Shown one piece after another: positions 34,291-42,002 of a stretch of 64,000 nucleotides of DNA. This stretch comes from Pyrodictium sp. (lineage in GTDB: Archaea; Thermoproteota; Thermoprotei_A; Sulfolobales; Pyrodictiaceae), in NCBI GenBank assembly GCA_013540595.1, contig JABXKE010000002.1, forward strand, positions 806,050 through 870,049. The letters are read 5' to 3'. Under the pieces are notes generated by a model. That model saw nothing but the letters and a program-made list of their open reading frames with translations. It was not told the origin of the DNA and did no database searches. Both the position numbers and the translations under genes were made by a program. Every line of letters starts with the position of its first letter. Within the stretch, counting starts at the first letter, position 1.

Positions 34291-35290
34291 CACGGCTCTC
34301 ACCTCCCTCCCCTTCAACTCCTATCTCTTTCTTGAGTTCTTCATACCATAATGGATTCTCCTCTTTTACTCTCTCGACAAGGACTTTACCATCAAAAATC
34401 GATGGGTCTAAGGGGAACATTGACGGGATTAAGTGCACATATGTTATATGACCAGCTATAATGCTGCTAATTGCTAGAACAGCCTCCTTAACGTGTATAA
34501 CCCATAAGACTCCATCGAGCACGGCAGGACCGTATAGGGCCATGATGATTCCTGTACCACCTATTATAACTACTCCAGCCGCTGTCAACCAGTATTCAAG
34601 CATTTGCTCTCCATTATACTTATAGAATAAGGGCTTCTCCTTGCGTAAACCAATTTGCCATAGTACGTTATCTATTGCTGCTTTTTTCCATTCCTTAAAC
34701 GAGAAGAATCTCGTTATAGGGAATGCTTGCCTTAGAGGTATGCCGCTCGCTTTAGCCATTACAGCTTGTACACCATAGTATGCTGCGTGTAGTAATGCTA
34801 TGCCGCCAAAGAGTGCAGCGCCTATTAGGTGTAGTATTATTAGTGTCTCCCTGGATGGCGCTATGAGCTTCCAGTAAGGGTTGTTGTTCTGGTATAACAG
34901 TATACCAGAAAGTGCAGCTATCAAGAAGCCTATTATGAATAGGTGATGCTGTACTATCTGCCACGTCGTGAACTTTCTTACAAGAACACCTTTACTCTTG
35001 CGTTGCTGCCTCCATAGCCCTGCTTTGTTAGCGCAGTATATGAATTTGCCAATGGTCTGGATGCTAGTGTACGCTATGACTAATATTATGAATACGTCAT
35101 AGGCTGCATGCAGAAATGCCCGCCACCACAGGGTGCTTCCTAGGTTTACGTCCAGTATTTTGTCTATATTGGGTATGTCTATGGTTACTAGTGGTATGTA
35201 GGCGAAGAAGTATACTATAGCCCATGATAGTCCAAGAGTAACCGTTGTTGCTATTAACGCCAGGATGAGTGTGGCTCTTTGGCTAACCAC
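34286..35290 (-). CDS. Hydrogenase membrane cytochrome b subunit
   Basis: About 334 aa with five or six transmembrane helices. Histidines placed as haem ligands: IVQHHLFIIGFL, IILHLIGAALFGGIALLHAAYY, WVIHVKEAVLAI and AGHITYVHLIPSMF. It takes electrons from HynS to a quinone or sulfur-reducing partner, and resembles the Isp1/cytochrome b561-type subunits of crenarchaeal hydrogenases. GTG 35290 has GGTGAG 5 bases upstream and overlaps the hynS stop by 8 bases. It lies between the small- and large-subunit genes, as in other archaeal membrane-bound hydrogenases. Confidence 0.85.
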   Translation of the reverse strand: MVSQRATLILALIATTVTLGLSWAIVYFFAYIPLVTIDIPNIDKILDVNLGSTLWWRAFLHAAYDVFIILVIAYTSIQTIGKFIYCANKAGLWRQQRKSKGVLVRKFTTWQIVQHHLFIIGFLIAALSGILLYQNNNPYWKLIAPSRETLIILHLIGAALFGGIALLHAAYYGVQAVMAKASGIPLRQAFPITRFFSFKEWKKAAIDNVLWQIGLRKEKPLFYKYNGEQMLEYWLTAAGVVIIGGTGIIMALYGPAVLDGVLWVIHVKEAVLAISSIIAGHITYVHLIPSMFPLDPSIFDGKVLVERVKEENPLWYEELKKEIGVEGEGGESRG

Positions 35291-36569
35291 TGCTCTCACC
35301 CTTGCTCTTACGTGTCTTTTTGTAGGTGAGAGCACCAGCAACAACGCCAGCTGCTACTAGTGCCGCTGCACCAGCGCCCACATACCTCTTTAGCTCTTGG
35401 ATGCTAGCGCCCACATATGGGAGCTTCTCATAGAACGGCTCCCAGCTATCAGTAAACCCTGGCATTGTACAAGCTATGCACACTCCACCAGTCCGTGTCG
35501 GGCCGCCAACCCCGTTAACCCATCCAACCTTATTCCAAGGACAATGACTTCTTGGCCCTTTACACCCGACAGCATATAAGCACTTTGCCGTGGGCTCCCC
35601 TGCGTACTTCCTAAAGTCGCCTTCAGCATACCAGGCAGCTCTTGGGCACTGTTCATGTACTGTTGGCCCAAAGATGTATTTTGGCCTCCAATACTCGTCA
35701 AGTTCTGGTAGCGGTAGGAGCCCTTTAGCCCATAACACTAAGTTAGCGAGGACACGTAGCTGCGCATTACCATTTGCTGGACAGCCAGGTACGGCTACTG
35801 CTGGCCTACAATTAGGCAGGCCTGGTTTCTCGGGCTTACATTCGCCATCCACAAAACGCCGGAAAGGCTCCGCTTCTGGTATAAGTCTCACAATGCCCTT
35901 GTGCCCCCTTAGAGGATCATCAAAGAATCCCACGCCTCCAGTAGGAGATGCGCTCCAACCCTTACCGCTCCACTGCTCAAACTCTGTATAGCCGTATTTT
36001 TTGAAGAAGTCAACATCTATTATGTTGTTGGCGACAACACCGCCATAGCTAGCACAATTGCCCATTGTTACAACAGCTACAGCACGCTTCAATAGCCTAC
36101 GGAACCATTCAAGGCAGGAGATAACCTTCCCATTCTCTTCACCAATATAACAGAATAAGTCGCTGCCAGGCGGCCCTCCTCGCGCCTCGTCTATAGGTAT
36201 GCTACCTTCCAGGACTAAGACGTAAGGGTCTAGTTTACCTTCTATAGCACTACGCAGTATGTCGAGGGCAGACTCTCCCCATTCGGGCATCACAGTCTCA
36301 TGGAAAGGTAGCTTCACAGTACCAGGGCCTGCTAGAAAGCTTCGTCCACCAAGTACGTCTATGACGTCTGGCTCTGTTGCTTGTATTAGGGCAGTAGTAT
36401 TACCAGCGCAATCCTGTGCCTCGAACCACACGATATTTATCTCTCCTTTCTGTACTGTCTCAACAGCGGCTTTTACCACACGCGACCAGTCAAGCATTGA
36501 TAGTATACTTGTTGCACTAGCTACTTTTAGAAAATCTCTGCGCGATAATTTAAAACCCACAGTTGCCAC
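35283..36569 (-). CDS. hynS: [NiFe] hydrogenase small subunit, Tat-exported
   Basis: 428 aa. A Tat signal, LSRRDFLK (R10-R11), shows export of the folded complex, and a C-terminal hydrophobic helix (AAALVAAGVVAGAL) anchors it outside the membrane. Fe-S ligands: proximal cluster C54, MGNCASYGG and VPGCPANG; the distal and medial clusters are in HEQCPR, AKCLYAVGCKGPRSHCPW and GVCIACTMPGF. Standard small subunits read C-T-G-C at the proximal cluster; here it is C54-A-G-N57, so one ligand is changed to Asn. CxGN versions occur in some other hydrogenase groups. First gene of the operon. Confidence 0.94.
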   Translation of the reverse strand: MATVGFKLSRRDFLKVASATSILSMLDWSRVVKAAVETVQKGEINIVWFEAQDCAGNTTALIQATEPDVIDVLGGRSFLAGPGTVKLPFHETVMPEWGESALDILRSAIEGKLDPYVLVLEGSIPIDEARGGPPGSDLFCYIGEENGKVISCLEWFRRLLKRAVAVVTMGNCASYGGVVANNIIDVDFFKKYGYTEFEQWSGKGWSASPTGGVGFFDDPLRGHKGIVRLIPEAEPFRRFVDGECKPEKPGLPNCRPAVAVPGCPANGNAQLRVLANLVLWAKGLLPLPELDEYWRPKYIFGPTVHEQCPRAAWYAEGDFRKYAGEPTAKCLYAVGCKGPRSHCPWNKVGWVNGVGGPTRTGGVCIACTMPGFTDSWEPFYEKLPYVGASIQELKRYVGAGAAALVAAGVVAGALTYKKTRKSKGESSG

Positions 36570-36605
36570 CTCACCATATAATACACATGTATGAAACTAA
36601 AAAAG

Positions 36606-36617
36606 TTATATTTTAAC
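36606..36617 (-). promoter_or_regulatory. TATA box of hynS operon
   Basis: On the minus strand GTTAAAATATAA, about 40 bases before GTG 36569; strong A-box match. Confidence 0.5.
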
Positions 36618-36790
36618 GCGTGTTTATTAAGATAAACAGCTATACTATTCGCTTCTTGTCATCTAGTAGGAGTGTCTAATAATACATTTATCATAATTAA
36701 TAATAATAAATAAAAACAATAACCAAGACAGTTTACTAATATTATTGTTCTCATATTAACTATTAGCGAACTGGTTATATGGAATACTAT

Positions 36791-36800
36791 TGAACGTTCA
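36791..36800. promoter_or_regulatory. Palindrome upstream of the pdxS fragment
   Basis: Perfect 10-base palindrome TGAACGTTCA about 50 bases before ATG 36853, in an otherwise very A/T-rich 280-base gap between divergent genes. Possible operator; chance is not excluded. Confidence 0.25.
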
Positions 36801-36852
36801 ACTAACCATTAATTAAACTACTTTAGTGCCAGACGGATGGGGGTTCCATAAG

Positions 36853-37287
36853 ATGAAATTGGTAGATTCATATATCTTCCTTGAAAAACTACGTGATCTA
36901 ATATATTCACTTCTTGAATACCGTGACAAACTACGAGAAGAGGGGAAGGAGGTTATACCAGTCCGTACTGCAACACCCTTGGTACGCTATGGATTCGTAT
37001 CCATGTTTAAGGGTGGCGTAATAATGGATGTCACTAGCGAGGAGCAAGCTAGTATTGCTGAGGATGCTGGTGCTGTAGGAGTAATGGTTCTAGATAAACT
37101 CCCTTACGACGTGAGGCGCGCTGGTGGTGTTGCTAGAACAGCTGATCTCAACGTTATAAAGAGCATAATGTCTACGATAACTATACCGGTCTCAGCTAAG
37201 TGTAGGATAGGCCACTACTATGAGGCTAGGCTCCTTGAAGAGATAGGTGTTGACCTTATTGATGAGAGGTCCTCCTGGTACTGGTAA
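36853..37287 (+). pseudogene. pdxS: 5' fragment of pdxS (pyridoxal 5'-phosphate synthase), truncated
   Basis: About 144 aa, of which the first ~138 are Pdx[71 protein letters not shown]. PdxS is normally about 300-335 aa and forms a TIM-barrel dodecamer; here the barrel is cut after its first half. The active-site lysine of the SAKxRIGH region (Lys in most members, K-C-R here) is retained but the later phosphate-binding half is gone. After GVDLIDE the frame runs into AAA-ATPase DNA in the wrong frame and stops 6 codons later. Unlikely to be functional. ATG 36853 is the family start. Confidence 0.85.
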
Positions 37288-37966
37288 GACTTTGCTTGCT
37301 AAGGCTGCTGCTACTGAGAGTGGAGCCAACTTCATAGCAGTAAGAGGACCAGAAATACTAAGCAAATGGGTAGGAGAAAGCGAGAAGGCTATCCGCCAAA
37401 TATTCAGGAGAGCAAGACAGGTAGCGCCAGCAATAATATTCTTCGACGAAATAGACGCAATAGCGCCAGCTAGAGGCTTTAGGCATGACACGAGCGGTGT
37501 GACAGATCGTATCGTGAACCAGCTTCTCACAGAAATGGATGGCATAGAGCCCTTGACAAATGTTGTCGTGATAGCTGCTACTAACCGTCCAGACATCCTT
37601 GACCCGGCACTGCTAAGGCCAGGCAGGTTTGATAGACTCATCTATGTGCCTCCACCAGATAAGAAGGCAAGACTAGAAATACTAAGAATACACACAAGAA
37701 AAATGCCACTAGCAGACGACGTAGACCTAGAGAAAATAGCTGAAATGACTGAAGGCTATACTGGCGCCGACCTCGAAGCTGTAGCAAGAGAGGCAGCAAT
37801 GATAGCGTTAAGGGAGGCCTTCAAAAAGCACGGCAAGCCCCAGGCTGTAGAGGTGCACATGGAGCACTTCCTGAAGGCGTTGAAGGCGATACAGCCAAGC
37901 TTGACCCCTGAGGATGTAAGACGTTACGAGAGAATAGCAAGGGAGCTAAAGAGAATGGTTCTCTGA
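37247..37966 (+). pseudogene. 3' fragment of a Cdc48/VAT AAA ATPase gene (D2 domain)
   Basis: 239 aa matching the second AAA domain and C-terminus of archaeal Cdc48/VAT. Walker A GPPGTGKT sits at residues 8-15, then [27 protein letters not shown], Walker [36 protein letters not shown] with arginine finger, and the C-terminal helices. The N domain, D1 and the first strands of D2 (about 500 residues) are missing; the sequence before LLMRGPP is pdxS DNA. The fragment keeps an open frame with GTG, TTG and ATG codons at its 5' end and could in principle be made as a small AAA module. An intact Cdc48 elsewhere is expected. Confidence 0.8.
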
Positions 37967-38238
37967 ATATTTTTAATATAGAGCATTTTACTCCCTCTAT
38001 AATACCTCATTCAAACTCAGCCACAAATGCCACCCAAGTTTTTTGTATCGGGCAGTAGGCTAGCACGACATGTGATTGTTACTGTTGTTCTACATGCTCT
38101 ACACAAGCTGGCTAAAAAGAGTCACACTACATTAATTACATTATTATGCTAATAAGTTCGCTGTTGTTCTAGGAATATATTTCTAAAAGATTATGCTTTA
38201 AATGCAATACTATAGTATAGTAGGATGGTGCAAGCTCC
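37967..38238. other. A/T-rich intergenic region ahead of the cyclic DPG synthetase-like gene
   Basis: 272 bases without a coding frame. It contains a T-rich stretch directly after the cdc48 fragment (37966-37978), possible terminator, and the promoter described at 38195. Nothing else recognised. Confidence 0.4.
38195..38204 (+). promoter_or_regulatory. TATA box of the cyclic DPG synthetase-like gene
   Basis: GCTTTAAATG, 35-44 bases before TTG 38239; a good A-box match. Confidence 0.5.
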
Positions 38239-39576
38239 TTGGCTCGCAAACGCCGCGTAGTTATAATGGGTGCTGGTGGCAGAGACTTCCACGTATTCAA
38301 CATGGTCTTCCGCGACAACCCATCATACCAGGTTGTAGCATTTACAGCTACACAGATACCTGGAATAGAGTGGAAGCGTTACCCGCCAAGCCTTGCCGGC
38401 CGCCACTACCCTGACGGAATACCGATTGTGCCAGAAACAATGCTAGATGAGCTGGTCAAAGAGGAGCATGTTGACGAAGTTATCCTCGCATATAGTGATC
38501 TCACATATGAGGAGCTTGGCCGCAAGATAAGTATGGCTCTTGCAACTGGCGCTACATTCCGCATAATAGGCCCACAAGAAACCATGCTAAGAAGCTACAA
38601 GCCAGTACTAGGCATAACAGCCGTTAAGACAGGTGCTGGGAAGAGTACTGTGTCAAGAGCATTTACTAGAGAGATAATCTCAAGAGGATACACGCCAGCC
38701 ATAATACGTCACCCAATGGCCTATGGTGATCTAGAAGCAAGAAAACTGATTGTAATACAGAGCAGAGAGGACATAGAGAAGTACCCATTAACCATAGAGG
38801 AGAGAGAAGAGTTTGAGCCCTACCTTAACCTAAAAGTACCTGTACTAGCCGGCATAGACTATGGCCTCGTTCTACGAGAAGCCGAGAAGCTTGGAGACAT
38901 AGTCATATGGGATGGAGGAAACAACGACTGGCCATTCATACGCCCAGACCTTTGGATAGTCGTAGCTGACGCGCTAAGACCAGGCCTTGAAGTCTCAGCA
39001 TTCCCTGGCGAGATAAACGTTAGAATGGCAGAAGTAGCAATAATCACTAAGGTTAGCGAAGCAGGAAAAGAAAACACCGAGAAGGTAAGACAAAACCTTC
39101 TAAGTGTAAACCCCAAGCTAGAGATAGCACTTGCAGATATAGAGGTAACTGTCGATAAGCCAGAAATGATTGAAGGAAAGAGAGTGGTTGTTGTTGAAGA
39201 CTCGCCAACAGTAACACATGGAGGTGCGCCATACGCTGCAGGCTATGTCGCAGCGAGGAGGTATGGTGCAGAAATAGTTGATCCAAAACCCTATGCTATA
39301 GGGATAATAAAGGAGATGTATGAAGAATACAAGCATATGGGCCCAGTAGTGCCCTCAACGGGGTATACAGAGAAGCAGCTCAAAGACCTCGAGGAGACCT
39401 TGAAGCGCGTACCAGCAGACATCGTTGTAATAGCTAGTACAGCAAGAATAGAGGACATGATAGAGTTTAACAAGCCATACGTGAGAGTAAGCTATGAATT
39501 AAAGATACTCGAAGGCCCGACAGTGAAAGAGCTAGTAGACAGACTACTTGAGAGGCATCCTATACCCGAAACATAG
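38239..39576 (+). CDS. Cyclic 2,3-diphosphoglycerate synthetase-like GTPase-fold protein
   Basis: 445 aa of the archaeal group COG2403, which includes cyclic 2,3-diphosphoglycerate synthetase (the thermoprotectant of Methanothermus). Residues 1-130 form a Rossmann-like domain (VVIMGAGGRDFHVFN), followed by a P-loop GITAVKTGAGKST and a long C-terminal domain with VVVVEDSPTVTHGGAPYAAGY. Cyclic DPG formation uses ATP, consistent with the P-loop, but the reaction is proven only for distant members. TTG 38239 has GGTG about 8 bases upstream. Single gene. Confidence 0.72.
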   Translation: MARKRRVVIMGAGGRDFHVFNMVFRDNPSYQVVAFTATQIPGIEWKRYPPSLAGRHYPDGIPIVPETMLDELVKEEHVDEVILAYSDLTYEELGRKISMALATGATFRIIGPQETMLRSYKPVLGITAVKTGAGKSTVSRAFTREIISRGYTPAIIRHPMAYGDLEARKLIVIQSREDIEKYPLTIEEREEFEPYLNLKVPVLAGIDYGLVLREAEKLGDIVIWDGGNNDWPFIRPDLWIVVADALRPGLEVSAFPGEINVRMAEVAIITKVSEAGKENTEKVRQNLLSVNPKLEIALADIEVTVDKPEMIEGKRVVVVEDSPTVTHGGAPYAAGYVAARRYGAEIVDPKPYAIGIIKEMYEEYKHMGPVVPSTGYTEKQLKDLEETLKRVPADIVVIASTARIEDMIEFNKPYVRVSYELKILEGPTVKELVDRLLERHPIPET

Positions 39577-39648
39577 TCATAACTTTCATACACAACACTA
39601 CTCAAGACGGTGTTCTCCGCCTCACCATAGATTCTCTTCATGTGTAAG

Positions 39649-39660
39649 GTTTTTATAAAG
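39649..39660 (+). promoter_or_regulatory. TATA box of aIF1A gene
   Basis: GTTTTTATAAAG, 45-56 bases before TTG 39705; a strong A-box. Confidence 0.5.
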
Positions 39661-39704
39661 GGGGAAACAGCAGTCCACAATACTGTCTTGGGTGAGTAGA
39701 AGAG

Positions 39705-40049
39705 TTGGCTAGAAAGAAGAGGAGAGGTACAGTAGAGGAAAGTAGCAAGGAGCCACCATTACCGAACCCTGAGGAAGGCACAATACTGTGTGTCATCACA
39801 CGCATTCTTGGAGCAGACCACCTCCTCATACGTTGCCAAGACGGTGTAGAGAGAAAGGCACGCATACCGGGCAGTATGAGGAGACGTGTATGGATGAGAG
39901 AAGGCGACATCGTGCTAGCTGCGCCATGGGACTTTAAGCCGGACCGCGCAGACGTTATATATAGGTATAATAGAGATGAAGTAAGGAAGCTCGTTGAGAA
40001 GGGGCTTCTGCCCGAGGAGCTAATCGAGCTTGCAGAAGAACTGACATGA
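39705..40049 (+). CDS. Translation initiation factor aIF1A
   Basis: 114 aa, S1-like OB-fold factor that binds the ribosomal A site with aIF1. Seen: a basic N-terminal tail MARKKRRGT, then EGTILCVITRILGADHLLIRCQDGVERKARIPG and the family block RVWMREGDIVLAAPWDF; the C-terminus is helical as usual. TTG start with GGTGAG about 10 bases upstream. Convergent with the Dim2-RIO1 pair, genes that often sit beside aIF1A in archaea. Confidence 0.95.
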   Translation: MARKKRRGTVEESSKEPPLPNPEEGTILCVITRILGADHLLIRCQDGVERKARIPGSMRRRVWMREGDIVLAAPWDFKPDRADVIYRYNRDEVRKLVEKGLLPEELIELAEELT

Positions 40050-40129
40050 CAAACTTCTTACAGGGACCTCTCTAACCTTATTTTAGCGGTACCCACCTGG
40101 CGTTGAAGAGTGTGGGGAAGTAAAGTACT

Positions 40130-40741
40130 CTAGTAGGGTCTTCTCCATAACTGTGTCATCCTACTCCTTCTTATGTCAAACATTGCTCTCTCAACGAATC
40201 TATACACTGTGCTATGCTGTCTTCCTTGTATGAGCATCTCTATGGCTTGCTTAGCTATATTAGCAGTTTCATAGTCGCCTATTATGGCTACGTAGTTGTC
40301 ATAGACTACGATATAGGTGCCAGTCATCTCTTCTAGTGTCTTCCTAGCTTTGCCCTTCTCACCAATTATTCTACCCTTGATTCTCTGCAGATGGTTAGGT
40401 GAATCGCCGACATACTGTTTTAGGTCAACAATCACTAATATCTGGTCTTCATCGAGTAATTTGAGGGCCTTATCTGGAGGGAAGCCGTAAGCTATAGCGC
40501 GTACAACTTCTTGAGCTTTCATCACCATGAATGGCGGCACATTAGGGCTCTCAGGCTCTATTATGACCATACCAGTACTACTGTCAACAGTAATTTTTGT
40601 ACGCGTTCTCTTCATTATCTCTGTTTTAACCTTACCATTCTCGCCTATTAGAACTCCTATCCTATCAAGTGGAACTTTAGCGTAGAGCCTCAGCTGGGGC
40701 CCTACTCGCCCTCCTAGACTCTCTCCTTGTTCTCCGGACAA
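40130..40741 (-). CDS. KH-domain rRNA-processing protein (Dim2/Pno1-like)
   Basis: 203 aa with two KH domains, GxxG loops IGENGKVK (~30) and IGEKGKAR (~125), and the C-terminal helix VERAMFDIRRSRMTQLWRR shared with eukaryotic Pno1/Dim2. These proteins bind the 3' end of small-subunit rRNA during maturation and associate with RIO1-type kinases. TTG 40741 overlaps the rio1 gene by 28 bases, so the two are cotranslated, matching their linked roles. Confidence 0.9.
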   Translation of the reverse strand: MSGEQGESLGGRVGPQLRLYAKVPLDRIGVLIGENGKVKTEIMKRTRTKITVDSSTGMVIIEPESPNVPPFMVMKAQEVVRAIAYGFPPDKALKLLDEDQILVIVDLKQYVGDSPNHLQRIKGRIIGEKGKARKTLEEMTGTYIVVYDNYVAIIGDYETANIAKQAIEMLIQGRQHSTVYRFVERAMFDIRRSRMTQLWRRPY

Positions 40742-41517
40742 ACCATATCACCACACGCTTTTACCTGCTCGACAAGCTCCTCAACTGGGGGGAGACCCAC
40801 ACTTAATTCTTTACCGAAAAACCTGTATATGTTCTCAACGTCGTGAACGAGAAAATCCTCAGCATTAGGGTGATCAAGACTAACTGCTTGAGCAACATCA
40901 ATGACGTAGAGCTTGTCATTGTGGAGTACTAGATTATACTCACTATAATCAGCGTGTACTAGGCGAGCACAACAGTATATCCTCCTATACTGCTCGAGAG
41001 CCTCGAGAGCAAGCCTTCTAATTTCGTCTTCGCTAAACTCGCTCCGAAGCACTTGCTTAATTTCATGGAGTGTAGGGGCACGCACACCATTACTTCCAAG
41101 AAACTCCATAACTATTATGTTCTGATATACAAGGTAAGGACGCGGAACATTTACGCCAGACTCATACATCCTCTTGAGGTTGCGGAACTCCTTGCGTGCC
41201 CACGCGAAGAAGAGCTTCTTTGTATTACTAACATCTACATTCCGGAACCTAGGGTCACCAAGCAAGTACTTGTATATGCTCCTACGGAACTCTGCAGTAA
41301 CAGTCAAGTATATCTTAACTGCGTACTCGCGTCCATCCCTCCCAATAGCCCTATAAACACGTGCCTCCTTGCCAGCATTAACCACGCCGGCAAACCTGTC
41401 AAGCTTAAGACGGCGCATAACCTCATAAGCTGCAAGAAGTGTCTGTCTGTCCCAAACTTCTTCAACAGTCTCAAATAGATCCTTGTCTTTTAGCCTCTTC
41501 CTACTCCTCCTACCCAG
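40714..41517 (-). CDS. rio1: RIO1-type serine protein kinase, probable CTG start
   Basis: Atypical kinase/ATPase of small-subunit ribosome maturation. Seen: the ATP loop NAGKEARVYRA, YAVKIYL (catalytic Lys), HADYSEYN (catalytic Asp and Asn) and IDVAQAV (metal Asp). The longest ATG-started frame (41418) begins too late: the 33 codons before it encode the conserved RIO1 N-terminal helix (DLFETVEEVWDRQTLLAAYEVM) without any stop, ATG, GTG or TTG. The only plausible initiator is CTG 41515-41517, which has a strong ribosome site GAGGTGA at 41525-41531, 7 bases away; a TGA lies further upstream. That gives 267 aa. Confidence 0.85.
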   Translation of the reverse strand: MGRRSRKRLKDKDLFETVEEVWDRQTLLAAYEVMRRLKLDRFAGVVNAGKEARVYRAIGRDGREYAVKIYLTVTAEFRRSIYKYLLGDPRFRNVDVSNTKKLFFAWARKEFRNLKRMYESGVNVPRPYLVYQNIIVMEFLGSNGVRAPTLHEIKQVLRSEFSEDEIRRLALEALEQYRRIYCCARLVHADYSEYNLVLHNDKLYVIDVAQAVSLDHPNAEDFLVHDVENIYRFFGKELSVGLPPVEELVEQVKACGDMVCPENKERV

Positions 41518-41524
41518 GCCAGAG

Positions 41525-41531
41525 TCACCTC
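41525..41531 (-). promoter_or_regulatory. Ribosome binding site deciding the rio1 start
   Basis: On the minus strand GAGGTGA, 7 bases before the CTG at 41517. It overlaps the in-frame TGA that closes the frame upstream. No other start codon is within reach of it in this frame. Confidence 0.7.
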
Positions 41532-41700
41532 AAGTAACTTAAACTACTTATTTGGTCTTGTATCATAGTCTAGCACGTCTAGCCTAATAAAGACAATCCA
41601 ATATGATTAGTCCACAGAAGAAGGCTAATAGCTTGCTGACTTGTCCTACTAGCAAAAGAACCATAAAACCCCCGCTAGTATACTATTGACGAACACGGCT

Positions 41701-41816
41701 GGGGCCGTCGTCTAGCTTGGCAGGATGCCGGCCTGGGGACCATATCCCCGCCCCTACGGGGGGGTTAAGGGCCGGAACGCCGGTGGTCCCGGGTTCAAAT
41801 CCCGGCGGCCCCACCA
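41701..41816 (+). tRNA. tRNA-Pro(GGG) with 39-base intron
   Basis: Acceptor GGGGCCG (41701-41707) pairs with CGGCCCC (41806-41812), discriminator A, encoded CCA (41814-41816). Anticodon stem CCGGC (41728-41732)/GCCGG (41779-41783); anticodon GGG at 41735-41737 followed by G37 (typical of tRNA-Pro). The intron, 41739-41777, sits at position 37/38. A bulge-helix-bulge is visible: CTGG (41733-41736) pairs with CCGG (41772-41775), the 5' bulge is GG^A and the 3' bulge AA^C, matching the symmetric archaeal splice rule. The T loop TTCAAAT is normal. Mature length with CCA 77 bases. Confidence 0.94.
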
Positions 41817-42002
41817 AAGCTGTATTCTTTACTAATTATAGTCATGCTATCTTCTTCACTTTAGACTGTACTTACATGACTAACACTGACACCTATATGG
41901 TAAACAGAAAAGTATACTAGTCTACGTTTGCCTATCTCATGTTTTAGGGGGTAGGAAATCCCGCTATAAGATGCTTATCCGGTTTAAGGTGTATAGAGAG
42001 CA

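Noticed and set aside
41620-41680. Possible C/D-like motifs (ATGATTA and CTGA) upstream of tRNA-Pro
   Set aside because: Box sequences and spacing do not fit; no terminal stem.
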